Assembly (NCBI GenBank): GCA_003225055.1
Contig: QIAU01000144.1
Coordinates: 62,001-126,000, forward strand
Source of the DNA: Acidobacteriota bacterium
GTDB taxonomy: Bacteria > Acidobacteriota > Terriglobia > Terriglobales > Acidobacteriaceae
DNA length: 64,000 nucleotides
Direction of reading: 5' to 3'
This document shows positions 50,113 to 59,227 of the stretch, piece by piece. Every line of letters starts with the position of its first letter. Position 1 is the stretch's first letter. The translations under genes were made by a program, and so were the position numbers. A model generated the notes under the pieces. It had not been told where the DNA came from. It saw only the letters and a program-made list of their open reading frames with translations, and did not search any database.

Positions 50113-52197
50113 TTACAAAGCGGCAGCCTGTTCTCGCCGCCGGGCCTGGATTTCGATGTACACGTTCACCAACGATACAGCGGCCGGGGTGACCCCCGGA
50201 ATTCGCGAGGCGTGTCCCAAGGTGCGAGGCCGCACTTTGACGAGCTTCTCCTGCATCTCGCGCGAGAGGCCGCTTACGGAGCGATAGTCGAACCACTCTG
50301 GAATGGTGCGTTGCTCGGCTTTCTTCAGGCGCTCGATGGCGCGCTGCTGCTGTTGCAGATAACCGGCATACTTCACCTCCGTCTCTACCGACTTGAGTTC
50401 ATTGCGAACTTCCCAAGGCAAATCCGCCGAGATGGCCGTGCAGCCGTTTCGCTCAAAGAATGCAGGATTCAATTCCCGAAGCACCGGCACAAGATGCTCG
50501 ATGATCACCTCCGGCCGCCTCAGCAGCTGGGCGCAGCTTTGGCCAAGTGTTCCAGACAAATCCACCTGCGATGATTGAATAGGCGGAGCCAGTCCATCGT
50601 CAAAGTCCGTGTCGGGGCGAGTCTCCTCGGCGAGGCTCGCGGGGGGACGCCCGCCCTCGGCCGTCGTCCGGGCGAGCGCAGCTCGGCTTGCTTCTATTAC
50701 TCCCTCGATCTTTTCCCGTATCTCCCCGCTAACTCTAGTCTTCTCCAGCAACTGCTTCATGGACTCAAGCCGTTCCTGCGTGGCCAGGAAATCTGCCCAG
50801 GCGACATCGGAGATAAGCCCTACGCGCCGTCCATGTGGGGTCAGACGCCGATCGGCATTATCAATCCTCAGGTGCAGCCTAAATTCGGCCCGCGAGGTGA
50901 ACATGCGGTAAGGCTCATTCGTTCCCTTGGAGATCAAATCGTCAATGAGGATGGCGGTGTAGGCTTCGGTGCGATTCAGCACCAGCGGCGCCTCACCCTT
51001 CACCGTCAGCGCCGCGTTAATCCCCGCCATGATGCCCTGACAAGCCGCCTCCTCATAGCCGCTGGTGCCGTTGATCTGGCCAGCCAGAAAAAGTAGGGCA
51101 ATCTTCTTGGTCTCGAGAGTGCGCTCCAGTTCGGTGGGATCGATGGCGTCGTATTCGATGGCATAGCCAGGGCGCATCATCTCCGCCGTCTCGAGACCCG
51201 GGATGGACTTAATGATGGCCAACTGAACGTCGATGGGCAGAGAAGTGCTCATGCCGTTCACGTAAATCTCGTGCGTGTTCAGCCCCTCGGGTTCCAGAAA
51301 AAGCTGGTGCGTGGACTTGTCCGGAAACTTAACGATCTTGTCTTCAATCGAGGGACAATAACGCGGTCCGATGGACTTGATCTGCCCGCTGTACATCGGC
51401 GAGCGATGCACATTCTCGCGGATGATGCGGTGGGTTTGCTCGGTAGTCCCCGCGATATAGCACGGCACTTGCGAGTCATGATGCGCCACCCGCTTGGTAC
51501 GAAAGCTGAACGGCGTGGGATCGGGGTCGCCGGGCTGCAACTGAAAACGAGACCCTAGACCCTTCAACGCTTCCCCGAGCAGGACCGCTGGCGGCTCTCC
51601 GCTGCGGCCTGCGGGGTATTGCTGTTCCCCGCAGTGGATTACGCCGTTCAGAAACGTACCGGTCGTGATGACTACGGCGCCTGCCCGCACGGTACGTCCG
51701 TCGCGCAGCTTGATACCGACTACAAGCCGTCGCGGCCTCTGCTCCACCGAGCTTGGCTCGGCTGGACAGCCGAAGGCGGCTGTCCCTGCGTGGTCCGTGG
51801 AGTCTTCCACGATCAAGTCGGCGACTTCCGCCTGCTTGACTTTCAGGTTCGATTGAGACTCCAGCACCTCGCGCATCTTGAGCCGGTAGGCTTGCTTATC
51901 GCACTGGGCGCGGGGTGACCATACCGCCGGCCCGCGAGAGGTGTTCAGCAACCGGAACTGGATCCCAACCGCATCGGTGACTTCGCCCATAATGCCGCCC
52001 AGGGCGTCTACTTCGCGGACGAGGTGTCCCTTGGCAATGCCGCCAACCGCCGGGTTGCAGGACATCTGCGCAATCAGATCGATGTTGAGGGTGTAGAGCG
52101 CGGTCTTCAGGCCCATGCGGGCGGCCGCCATAGCGGCCTCGCACCCGGCATGCCCGGCACCGACCACAACGACATCGAACTGTTCGTTAAACGGCAC
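50113..52197 (-). CDS. mnmG: tRNA uridine-5-carboxymethylaminomethyl modification enzyme MnmG, with two repeat insertions
   Basis: A 694-residue FAD protein that with MnmE modifies wobble uridines. [23 protein letters not shown] is the FAD site; [25 protein letters not shown], the second nucleotide site [21 protein letters not shown], and [16 protein letters not shown] all match. GTG start at 52197. Compared with the usual 620-630 residues it is longer by two inserts: about residues 129-154 ([25 protein letters not shown]) and about 499-529 ([22 protein letters not shown]). Both are translated copies of repeat family 1. The reading frame is intact through both. Confidence 0.95.
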   Translation of the reverse strand: MPFNEQFDVVVVGAGHAGCEAAMAAARMGLKTALYTLNIDLIAQMSCNPAVGGIAKGHLVREVDALGGIMGEVTDAVGIQFRLLNTSRGPAVWSPRAQCDKQAYRLKMREVLESQSNLKVKQAEVADLIVEDSTDHAGTAAFGCPAEPSSVEQRPRRLVVGIKLRDGRTVRAGAVVITTGTFLNGVIHCGEQQYPAGRSGEPPAVLLGEALKGLGSRFQLQPGDPDPTPFSFRTKRVAHHDSQVPCYIAGTTEQTHRIIRENVHRSPMYSGQIKSIGPRYCPSIEDKIVKFPDKSTHQLFLEPEGLNTHEIYVNGMSTSLPIDVQLAIIKSIPGLETAEMMRPGYAIEYDAIDPTELERTLETKKIALLFLAGQINGTSGYEEAACQGIMAGINAALTVKGEAPLVLNRTEAYTAILIDDLISKGTNEPYRMFTSRAEFRLHLRIDNADRRLTPHGRRVGLISDVAWADFLATQERLESMKQLLEKTRVSGEIREKIEGVIEASRAALARTTAEGGRPPASLAEETRPDTDFDDGLAPPIQSSQVDLSGTLGQSCAQLLRRPEVIIEHLVPVLRELNPAFFERNGCTAISADLPWEVRNELKSVETEVKYAGYLQQQQRAIERLKKAEQRTIPEWFDYRSVSGLSREMQEKLVKVRPRTLGHASRIPGVTPAAVSLVNVYIEIQARRREQAAAL
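50629..50691. repeat. Family 1 repeat inside mnmG, in frame (second copy)
   Basis: On the minus strand: CGAGCTGCGCTCGCC, then ACGGCCGAGGGCGGGCGTCC, then CCCCGC. It matches the copies at 1389-1436 and 31290-31338 and corresponds to the insert near residue 510. Confidence 0.7.
51744..51790. repeat. Family 1 repeat inside mnmG, in frame (first copy)
   Basis: Two perfect hairpins: CCGAGC-ttg-GCTCGG (51747-51761) and GGACAGCCG-aagg-CGGCTGTCC (51764-51785), followed by CTGCGTGG. It is the clearest copy of the element and lies in the opposite orientation to the other mnmG copy. Confidence 0.8.
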
Positions 52198-52243
52198 GGA
52201 TCAGCAGAACCCCACAGAGTTTTATTTTACGGCACCTAGCACG

Positions 52244-52325
52244 TGGCAGTTAGCGTTTGGCCCCTGACCCGCGTAGCGCTTCCCACAAAGCCAAGGGGCC
52301 AAATGCCAACTGCTAATTGCTAACA
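52244..52325. repeat. Intergenic inverted repeat
   Basis: TTTGGCCCCT (52256-52265) pairs perfectly with AGGGGCCAAA (52294-52303), flanked by looser arms (GGCAGTTAGC / GCTAATTGC). Lies upstream of mnmG. Another repeat style of the same kind is at 29699-29759. Confidence 0.55.
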
Positions 52326-52338
52326 GCTCGGCACACCA

Positions 52339-52368
52339 AAATTAAAGGGCGACCTCGCGGCCGCCCTT
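52339..52368 (-). terminator. Rho-independent terminator of the cold-shock gene
   Basis: Stem AAGGGCG/CGCCCTT with a 10-base loop; on the minus strand it is followed by TTTAATTTTG, and the cold-shock gene ends 24 bases before it. Confidence 0.7.
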
Positions 52369-52391
52369 CGTCGCAATGTGATTGGAGTGGT

Positions 52392-52592
52392 TTACAGAGC
52401 CTTAACGTTCTCCGCTTGCCAGCCCTTGGGGCCCTTCACGACGTCGAACTGCACCTGTTGACCTTCCTGCAGGCTGCGGAATCCGCTCGACTGAATGGCG
52501 GAGAAATGCACGAAGACATCCTCGCCATTCTGACGGCTGATAAAACCATAGCCCTTGGCATCGTTAAACCACTTCACTGTTCCTGTTTCCAT
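52392..52592 (-). CDS. csp: Cold-shock protein, CspA family
   Basis: A 66-residue single-domain protein binding single-stranded nucleic acids. [33 protein letters not shown] contains both RNA-binding motifs (KGYGFI and DVFVHF), and the end [20 protein letters not shown] is typical. The ATG at 52592 gives normal length. The roughly 260 bases upstream of it hold no other gene and may include a long 5' leader, as is usual for cold-shock genes. Confidence 0.95.
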   Translation of the reverse strand: METGTVKWFNDAKGYGFISRQNGEDVFVHFSAIQSSGFRSLQEGQQVQFDVVKGPKGWQAENVKAL

Positions 52593-52856
52593 TGTGTTGC
52601 TATTTCCTTTTATCTGATTTTGCGCTGATTCGAGAGCAGAGTGCTGCAGGCAGGTCACGCTGAGGGCAGAGTTACTGCTTACAACCGCTAAGATCAAACG
52701 CATGCCTATTCTACATAGATTGCGTTCAAATATCCATCTATGTTCCTGGGCAGAGTACCTCCTTAAGCAGTCAGGCGCCTGTTGTCGGGAGTCGGCAGGT
52801 CCCAGTTAAGACAAGTGAATCCAATAGATTACAAAAGAATTGCTGACTCCTGAGCC

Positions 52857-53507
52857 CTACGGAGTGATGAGCCGGCTACCTGCCTCTTGCGGCGCCCGAA
52901 TGGCTGGTTCGGGAAACTGGCCGAAGAGGAAATCAAGGAAGGCCCGGGATTTCGGCCGGCCGGAGGTGCGCCCGTGCGCCAACCTGATCAGAAACACCAG
53001 GGCCTTGAGCACGTCTGAATCGCGCAGGGTGGAATACCCCAGATACCGCTGCTCCGCCTCGCGGAACTGCTCGAGCCGGTTCTTAACCTCCTCCGCTACG
53101 GTCTGCTGGCCAATTCCGGCAATGGGAGTTTGGTAGTGCAACCCGGAACTGATCAGGGTCTCATAGGTTTTCGCCATTGCGGTCAATGCGGCGATCAGGT
53201 CGCGGTCGTTCAGGCTGCGGTCCGCGCGCGCACTCTTGGCTAGCGCATAACTCAGTCCCATGAGCAGGTGTTCGCGGTCATAGATGAATTGCTCTCCAAA
53301 CTCGACCTGAAGGAAGAGCTCCGCGTTTTTCAGTTCGTCGCTGGAGCGAGGCCGTTCATGCGCACGCGCCTGCTGCAAGTAGACGCACCCGCTCGGACAA
53401 TCCAACGTCACCTCGCGCTGTGCTCCACAACACTGCGGACAAATTCGCCTGTGCACCGCGGGGCAAAAGCGCTTTTCTTTCCGCGTCTCGCAGATGGCGC
53501 AACTCAC
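52857..53507 (-). CDS. Conserved-looking protein with N-terminal cysteine-rich domain
   Basis: A 216-residue protein of unknown function. Its first 45 residues hold eight cysteines (3, 6, 15, 23, 26, 27, 37, 41: SCAICETRKEKRFCPAVHRRICPQCCG and DCPSGC), likely two zinc sites of a treble-clef or ribbon type. The remainder is helical and charged without membrane segments. GTG is the only possible start, since an in-frame stop lies two codons upstream; AGGAG precedes it. It stands alone. The cysteine domain suggests nucleic acid or protein binding. Confidence 0.75.
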   Translation of the reverse strand: MSCAICETRKEKRFCPAVHRRICPQCCGAQREVTLDCPSGCVYLQQARAHERPRSSDELKNAELFLQVEFGEQFIYDREHLLMGLSYALAKSARADRSLNDRDLIAALTAMAKTYETLISSGLHYQTPIAGIGQQTVAEEVKNRLEQFREAEQRYLGYSTLRDSDVLKALVFLIRLAHGRTSGRPKSRAFLDFLFGQFPEPAIRAPQEAGSRLITP

Positions 53508-53763
53508 TGTCTATGGCTCCTGATTCATTATGACATGCCGGGACAGGCACACTCGCCCCTCGGGGGGAACATTCAAAGGCACTCGAAAGCCTGCTTCCAA
53601 GGGCCTTTTGTCAGCGCTACTCCCGAACAACCTGTTGTTATGCCCCCTTTCATGGTGCTACTCAAAAAAAACCGCAAAAAATGCGGGCTAAACGCTACTT
53701 TTCCACAGCGTCGCTGGTATAAGATGCCTTCGACCTCAGCACTACAAATTTTAGGAGGACTTC

Positions 53764-54057
53764 ATGGCAGCTGGAATGACCAAGACTCAACTCGTCCGTC
53801 ACCTGGCCGAGAAAACCGAGCTCAACAACAAGACTGCGGCGGCATTTCTCGAGCAGCTGGCCGACACAGCCATCAAAGAAACCAAGAAGAGCGGCATATT
53901 CGTTCTCCCCGGCCTCGGCCGCCTAGTGAAGGCGCACCGCAAGGCCCGCGTAGGACGCAACCCGCAGACCGGCGAACCCATTCAGATCAAGGCCAAGACG
54001 GTGGTGAAGTTCCGCGTCGCCAAGGCCGCCAAGGACGCGATCGCCCCCAAGAAGTAG
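53764..54057 (+). CDS. HU-family DNA-binding protein
   Basis: A 97-residue histone-like protein. MTKTQLVRHLAEKTELNNKTAAAFLEQLADTAIKETKKSG and FVLPGLGRLVKAHRKARVGRNPQTGEPIQIKAKTVVKFRVAKAAKDAI match the HU/IHF fold, with GRNPQTGEPIQI forming the start of the DNA-binding arm. A strong ribosome site AGGAGG is six bases before the ATG. It ends at a clear terminator. It packages DNA, and here the C-terminal lysine-rich tail is short. Confidence 0.93.
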   Translation: MAAGMTKTQLVRHLAEKTELNNKTAAAFLEQLADTAIKETKKSGIFVLPGLGRLVKAHRKARVGRNPQTGEPIQIKAKTVVKFRVAKAAKDAIAPKK

Positions 54058-54098
54058 TTTCGAGGAACAGAGTGGCTCGGACGGTTCTGCCCGCGCAA

Positions 54099-54128
54099 AA
54101 GGCCGGCGCCATGCCGGCCTTCTTTTTT
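54099..54128 (+). terminator. Rho-independent terminator after the HU gene
   Basis: Nine-bp stem AAGGCCGGC/GCCGGCCTT (54099-54107 and 54113-54121) followed by CTTTTTTG. Confidence 0.9.
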
Positions 54129-54190
54129 GCAGTCGTGTAAAGGCATGCAAAGGCAGGTGTTGACCCGCTGCTTTCGCACTTGGTGGAGCA

Positions 54191-54241
54191 ACGGACGTCC
54201 CGTCCGCTCTACTTACGGGCGAGGAAGCCCGTGCCTCCATG
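54191..54241. repeat. GC-rich hairpin repeat, family 3
   Basis: GGACGTCCCGTCC plus ACGGGC-gaggaa-GCCCGT, then CCTCCATGA, as at 8567-8618. It abuts the end of the first amidohydrolase gene. Confidence 0.6.
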
Positions 54242-54243
54242 AT

Positions 54244-55548
54244 CTATTTTCCGTACTGATTCTTCACCACCTCGCCGCCCTTCATCACAAACTTCACGTG
54301 CTCCAGCGTGGCCACATCTTTTAGAGGATCGCCGTCCACCGCAATGATGTCGGCGAATTTTCCTGGTTCCAGCGTCCCAATTCTGTCGGCCCAGCCCAGG
54401 AGATCCGCATCGTTCACGGTCGCCGACTGAATCGCCTGCAAGGGCGTCATGCCCAGCCGGACGTAGACCGCCAGTTCATGGGCATTCAGCCCGTGCGGAT
54501 AGACTGCGGCATCGGTCCCTAGCCCGATTCTCACGCCCGCGGCGATCGCCTGTTTCGCATTGCTCTGTGCCGCATCGGAAACCATCTGCATCTTGCGCCG
54601 TGAGAACTCCGGCACATCACTGTGGGCGGCGTTTTCTCTGTGCCAATCGATGAGATAGAGGGTAGGCACGAGGTAAGTGCCATTTTTCTTCAGCGCGGCT
54701 ATGGCGGCGCCATCCATGAGGTGACCGTGCTCGATCGAGTCAACCCCCGCATCCGATGCCCATCGCACGCCCTCGGCCCCGTGCGCGTGGGCGGCAACTT
54801 TTCTTCCCAGCCGGTGGGCTTCGGCCACGATCGCCTTCATCTCCTCGAACGTGAACTGCGAGGCATTGGGATCGTCGCCCTTGGACATCACGCCGCCCGT
54901 GGCGCAGATCTTGATGACGTCTGCGCCATACTTGATCACCTCGCGAACCTTGTGCTGGACATTCTCAATTCCGTCGGCGACACCGTCGCCCTGGGCATGA
55001 TACTCGTAAGGCAGCAGGTTGTTGTCGCAGTGGCCCCCGGTTATTCCGAGAGGCGGGCCGCTGGCCACGATCCGCGGACCCGGCACATCGCCGGCATTGA
55101 TGGCGTCGCGCAGGGCGATGTCGCTATAGCCGCTGGCGCCCACATTGCGCACCGTAGTAAAGCCGGCTTCGAGCGTGATGCGGGCGTTCTTGGCCCCGGT
55201 TAACGCCTCCCGAGGAGTTGAGATTCCCAACCGCGAATAGCCCGCTCCGCCGGGGTCGAAGGTCAAGTGCGTGTGCGCATCAATCAGGCCCGGCAAGACT
55301 GTGGCATTCGAGAGGTCGACGGTGACGGCCTCCGGGGCTGCCTTCGCCTGCGAGGCTGGATCTACGCTGACAATCTTGTCGCCTTCGATCACGATCGTCT
55401 GATCCGCCAGCATCTTGCCCCCCTTCACATCGAGGAGATGGCCGGCGCGAACCATTACGCGCTTAGTCGGCGCTGGCGTCTGCGCAACGGCAGCCACGCT
55501 GGCAATCGCAACTGAGCACACGACTACACTTCTGAATGCCTTGCTCAT
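54244..55548 (-). CDS. Exported amidohydrolase (imidazolonepropionase-like)
   Basis: A 434-residue metal-dependent hydrolase with a signal peptide ([23 protein letters not shown]). [14 protein letters not shown] gives the first metal-binding Hx[33 protein letters not shown] gives the next histidines, and [12 protein letters not shown] the catalytic Asp. The substrate of this subgroup (Xaa-Pro dipeptidase-like, with [22 protein letters not shown]) is unknown. AGAGGTG lies just before the ATG at 55548. A paralogue lies 1 kb away at 56506-57831, with a CBS-domain gene between. Confidence 0.9.
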   Translation of the reverse strand: MSKAFRSVVVCSVAIASVAAVAQTPAPTKRVMVRAGHLLDVKGGKMLADQTIVIEGDKIVSVDPASQAKAAPEAVTVDLSNATVLPGLIDAHTHLTFDPGGAGYSRLGISTPREALTGAKNARITLEAGFTTVRNVGASGYSDIALRDAINAGDVPGPRIVASGPPLGITGGHCDNNLLPYEYHAQGDGVADGIENVQHKVREVIKYGADVIKICATGGVMSKGDDPNASQFTFEEMKAIVAEAHRLGRKVAAHAHGAEGVRWASDAGVDSIEHGHLMDGAAIAALKKNGTYLVPTLYLIDWHRENAAHSDVPEFSRRKMQMVSDAAQSNAKQAIAAGVRIGLGTDAAVYPHGLNAHELAVYVRLGMTPLQAIQSATVNDADLLGWADRIGTLEPGKFADIIAVDGDPLKDVATLEHVKFVMKGGEVVKNQYGK

Positions 55549-55716
55549 GTTCACCTCTTTTGGATTTGAAGGATAGTTAACTGAGAGTGATCTGGTTATG
55601 CCGTCATCTGTCCAGGGCCCGCGGTAGAGAGGGGGGCTTGCCGCGTTTCCCGATTGCGTCAGATACCCCCCACCCGAGGCGGGGAAGCACTGGAGAAGGG
55701 GACCGCCGAAAACCCC

Positions 55717-56154
55717 TTAGCCCCCGGGCCCGTCATTTGCCACGTATTGCTCCAGCGAATCCAGTTCCTGGCTGAGATCGTCGATGCGCCACTCCAACAG
55801 ATTTCGTATGGATAGGATGCCCAGCAATTTCCCATTGTCATCGGCGACCGGCAAGTGACGGTAATGACGCTCGACCATGGTGGCCATAGCTTCGCCTGGT
55901 CTGGTAGAGAGCGTAGCCAGCACCACCGGGGTGGTCATCAACTCGCGGACCGGGGTATGGGCCGGATCTCGCCCGCTGAGGGACATTTTCATCAGCACGT
56001 CGCGCTCGGTGAAAATTCCCGCCACGCGGCCGTCTAGGTCGATAACACCCACCGCGCCGACGTGCCGGTTTAGCATCATGCCGATGGCGTCAGCAACGCT
56101 TGCCTCCAGCCGGACGGCTGCCGGCTCGGGATCACATAATTCCAGAAGAGTCAT
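55717..56154 (-). CDS. Tandem CBS-domain protein
   Basis: A 145-residue protein made of two CBS motifs: VADAIGMMLNRHVGAVGVIDLDGRVAGIFTERDVLMKM, then MTTPVVLATLSTRPGEAMATMVERHYRHLPVADDNGKLLGILSIRNLLEW. CBS pairs bind adenosine nucleotides and switch partner proteins by energy status. The C-terminus LSQELDSLEQYVANDGPGG is helical. No catalytic domain is attached. It is flanked by the two amidohydrolases on the same strand, but a repeat-rich gap of 351 bases lies upstream. Confidence 0.9.
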   Translation of the reverse strand: MTLLELCDPEPAAVRLEASVADAIGMMLNRHVGAVGVIDLDGRVAGIFTERDVLMKMSLSGRDPAHTPVRELMTTPVVLATLSTRPGEAMATMVERHYRHLPVADDNGKLLGILSIRNLLEWRIDDLSQELDSLEQYVANDGPGG

Positions 56155-56505
56155 AACTACCTCATTGGGTTGGATGCGGCATTATGACTGGTATGCCGTT
56201 CCTGTCAAGGGGTGATCCCTAGGGTCTAGCCTCCCTAGCCTCCCTAGCCTCCCTAGCCTCCCTAGCCTAGCGGGACCATATACTTGCTTTTGCGTTCCCG
56301 GCCCTTCCGTGCAGGGTTTTCCTGTTCCGCCGCCGCACGGTCTCGGCGAGCTCGAGGCGGTATCGACAGTGGGGCCCGATCTCCGACCCGGGCAGGCGCG
56401 CTTAGCCCGTCAAATTCGGGCTAGTAGCCGTTGGCGTTGAGCCCGTGTAGCCTGGCGGCAGGGACCTGTGCGAAGATCCGTCTATTCACAAGTTATCTCG
56501 GATAT
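56155..56505. other. Intergenic region with minisatellite
   Basis: About 350 bases without a gene. It contains the 9-bp tandem repeat at 56231-56266, and otherwise GC-rich sequence with no clear hairpin or promoter. Confidence 0.5.
56231..56266. repeat. 9-bp tandem repeat, four copies (CTCCCTAGC)
   Basis: Four perfect copies of CTCCCTAGC, flanked by partial copies CTAGC on both sides. Perfect identity suggests ongoing copy-number change. Confidence 0.9.
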
Positions 56506-57831
56506 TCATTTTCCGCCGAGTTGGTTCTGGAACACCTTCCCATCCTTCATGACGAATTTCACCTTTCCGAGTTCTTTGATATCCCGCAAAGGATCGCCCG
56601 CAACGGCAATCAAGTCAGCCAATGCTCCGGGAGCGATTACGCCGATCTGCCCGGCCCGGTCCAGCATCTCTGCCGGCCGGGAGGTGGCGCTTTGGATGGC
56701 ATCCATAGGCGACATCCCCAGGTCCACCATGCGTGGAAACTCCTGCGCGATCGGCTCGGTCCAGGGAATTCCGCCCATGTCGGTTCCGAACACGATCTTC
56801 GCCCCTGCCTTCAGAGCTTTCTTGAAAGTCTGCTCATGCACGGACGCGCGCTTCCGATCCCGCTGGCCGGCGGCTGTGTCCGGCGGCGCCCAGTCGGTGT
56901 AGTAAACGCTGAGGGTAGGACAGTACCAGGTACCTTGCTTGACCATCTGCGCGATCTGCGCGTCGGTCATTTCCAGTCCGTGCTCGATTGAATCGCAACC
57001 GCCGTCCAGCGCCCGCTGCAGTCCGATCCCGTTATAGGCATGGCACGCGACTTTTTTTTCCCATCCATGAGTCTCGTCCACGATTGCCTTCAGTTCCTCC
57101 AGAGTCAGCGTGGGCTGCGAAACCAGTTCGCCGTTCTTACCCACCCACGAGCGATGCGTCATGTAGACCTTGATCCAGTCCGCGCCGTGATCAAGTTGCT
57201 CCCGCGCTGCCTTGCGCGCCTCAACCGGGCCGTCGATGGTCTCGACGCCTTTCGGCATCGTCAGCTCCGGCGCATAACCTTCTAAGGGGTATCCACCTGT
57301 CGTGGAAATGGCGAGCGTAGAGACGAACAGCCGCGGTCCGGGAATGTATCCGCCTTCAATCGCTTCCTTGATTCCGACGTCCCCGTAGCCTGCGCCCTCC
57401 GTTTCCACGTCGCGCAGAGTGGTGAAGCCCTGTTCCAGCGCACGTCGCGCCGACACCGTCGCCCGCGCCGCACGCAAGGCGAGCGGATACTTCAGGATGT
57501 TGGCGTCATAGCCGCCCTGCTTCGGATCTTCCCCTTGTAAGAAGATGTGGGTATGGGAGTCGATCAGCCCTGGCAACACCGTCGCACGGGACAAATCGAT
57601 CACGGCGGCGCCTGCCGGAGTCTTTGTGCTGCCGGCGTCGGACACGCTGTCGAGTCGGTCCCCACGAATGACGATGACCTGGTCGTGCCGAACCGTATCC
57701 GACTTGCCGTCAATCAGCGTCCCCGCCCGAATCACCACGAATTGCCGAAGCAGCGGAACGCCGCCCTCCTCCTGCGCAGCCCCGGCACAAGTAAGAAGCG
57801 AAAAAACCACAGCCCAGCGAAGAATTCTCAT
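56506..57831 (-). CDS. Exported amidohydrolase, paralogue of the gene at 54244-55548
   Basis: A 441-residue protein with signal peptide MRILRWAVVFSLLTCAGAA. Metal motifs: LIDSHTHIFLQGED, KVACHAYNGIGLQRALDGGCDSIEHGLEMTD, and VFGTDMGGIPW. It shares with its neighbour the order of motifs, the segment [19 protein letters not shown] (neighbour: [18 protein letters not shown]) and the ending KFVMKDGKVFQNQ (neighbour: [13 protein letters not shown]). The pair arose by duplication. Substrate unknown; both are probably periplasmic. A RidA homologue follows upstream with a 69-base gap. Confidence 0.9.
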   Translation of the reverse strand: MRILRWAVVFSLLTCAGAAQEEGGVPLLRQFVVIRAGTLIDGKSDTVRHDQVIVIRGDRLDSVSDAGSTKTPAGAAVIDLSRATVLPGLIDSHTHIFLQGEDPKQGGYDANILKYPLALRAARATVSARRALEQGFTTLRDVETEGAGYGDVGIKEAIEGGYIPGPRLFVSTLAISTTGGYPLEGYAPELTMPKGVETIDGPVEARKAAREQLDHGADWIKVYMTHRSWVGKNGELVSQPTLTLEELKAIVDETHGWEKKVACHAYNGIGLQRALDGGCDSIEHGLEMTDAQIAQMVKQGTWYCPTLSVYYTDWAPPDTAAGQRDRKRASVHEQTFKKALKAGAKIVFGTDMGGIPWTEPIAQEFPRMVDLGMSPMDAIQSATSRPAEMLDRAGQIGVIAPGALADLIAVAGDPLRDIKELGKVKFVMKDGKVFQNQLGGK

Positions 57832-57900
57832 GCGTCCTCTCCTCCTCGAAGCGCACGATTGTACGCCAGTAGCGGTCCAGAAAAGAGCGGGACTCGGGTT

Positions 57901-58296
57901 TCAGCCCGCCACGATGGCATCCACTTCAATTTCCACCAACATCTCCGGCGAGACCAGCGCGCTGATCGCAACCATGGTGGCCGCCGGGCGTATATCCCGG
58001 AAGAATTCGCCATGCGCTTTTCCGACTCTTTCCCAGTCGGCAATGTTGATGACGAACATGCGCGTGCGCACGACATGCTTCAGCGCGGCGTCCACCTTCT
58101 GCAACGCAGTCTCAATGTTCTTGAAAACCTGGACCGCCTGCGCATAGGGATCGCCCACGCCCACGATCTTTCCATCGGGCCCCGTGGCGGTGGTGCCGGC
58201 CACGTGAACGTAAGGTCCCACCCTAACCGCCCGTGAGTATCCGACTTTGGGTTCCCAGGGCGTGCCGCTGGAAAAGTTCTGCCGTTGCATCTGCAT
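57901..58296 (-). CDS. RidA family protein, divergent
   Basis: A 131-residue RidA-fold protein ([123 protein letters not shown]). It belongs to the subgroup with TMV rather than TVE near the end, so its substrate may differ from that of the RidA at 15982-16359. It lies upstream of the second amidohydrolase on the same strand, perhaps co-transcribed. Confidence 0.9.
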   Translation of the reverse strand: MQMQRQNFSSGTPWEPKVGYSRAVRVGPYVHVAGTTATGPDGKIVGVGDPYAQAVQVFKNIETALQKVDAALKHVVRTRMFVINIADWERVGKAHGEFFRDIRPAATMVAISALVSPEMLVEIEVDAIVAG

Positions 58297-58574
58297 GAAT
58301 GACTCCTCCGAGGTACCAGTTGGAATCTGGGAGCGTACGGTCGCTCGTCGAGGCCACTACAGGCCTCTCGGTAACCATTTCGATTAGCAGTCGCCAGAGT
58401 TGGCTGCCAAAAACCGCTTTTGCAACGCTCTGACGGCGCGTCTCTTCTAACTGATTACGGGTTTTTGCGGGCGGCTTACGAAAGTCACTTGCCTTTGTGA
58501 CTAAGCTGCGATAAAGAACTCGCACGCAGAGTAGTTGGAAACCTTGACGGAGGCGGGTTTCCGAAAGGGGGTCC

Positions 58575-59126
58575 ATGATTCCGGAATCGCACCCATTGCA
58601 GCAGTTGTTCGTCGAACTGGTGGGGCGGCACTACGCCCAGGAGATCGGCCTGCGCGACCCGCAGTTGACTGCCTACGTGGCCCACCTGCTGTCGGAATTT
58701 TGCGACGCCGACCAGCTGTTCCAGATCCGTAATGCCGCCGGCCGTCCCCTCAGTGACATTGGCGAAATGCTGCTGGAATCCGATCCGATTTTTGGTCCCG
58801 CTCCCTCATTCGACCGCGAACGCCAGGTGCGTAAACATATCGGCGACTACGCACTGTTCTTTACCGGCATGTTCCCTGAAAGCATCAGCCGTTTCCGCCT
58901 GCGCCGAAATCGCCTGGAGAACTTCGTCGATTGGATGAAAGCCGGCAAAGAAAGCTATTACATCGTCTCCAAGTTTGAGTTTTTCGAATATTCGAAAGTA
59001 GCTCCGCTGTTTGCCAAACTCTCCGAAAATTTCGAGCAGTGCGTCTATGGTCTGAACCAGGTTAAGAACGAATTGCAGGAGATGCAGCACCCCATCATCC
59101 GCCGCACCGACGAACTACTGATGTGA
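58575..59126 (+). CDS. Hypothetical protein
   Basis: A 183-residue soluble protein without a recognised domain, rich in charged and aromatic residues (HYAQEIGLRDPQLTAYVAHLLSEF, FFTGMFPESISRFRLRRNRLENFVDWMKAGKESYYIVSKFEFFEYSKVAPLFAKLSENFEQCVYGLNQVKNELQ). It is predicted all-helical with no signal peptide. The ATG at 58575 lies a few bases after GGGGG. No neighbour relation is apparent. It looks like a real gene by composition and length. Confidence 0.7.
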   Translation: MIPESHPLQQLFVELVGRHYAQEIGLRDPQLTAYVAHLLSEFCDADQLFQIRNAAGRPLSDIGEMLLESDPIFGPAPSFDRERQVRKHIGDYALFFTGMFPESISRFRLRRNRLENFVDWMKAGKESYYIVSKFEFFEYSKVAPLFAKLSENFEQCVYGLNQVKNELQEMQHPIIRRTDELLM

Positions 59127-59227
59127 TTAGGTCGGATTACCGAACTCTCCGGTTGCACAGGCTAAATCCTTCCCTCCCAGGCGCTCGCACAGCATGACGA
59201 CCTTTAGTAGGAAGTGCTTCCCAGCTG

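Noticed and set aside
53268-54140. 290-residue frame overlapping the cysteine-rich gene and the HU gene
   Set aside because: It would cover the HU gene in another frame and its strong ribosome site; HU is certain.
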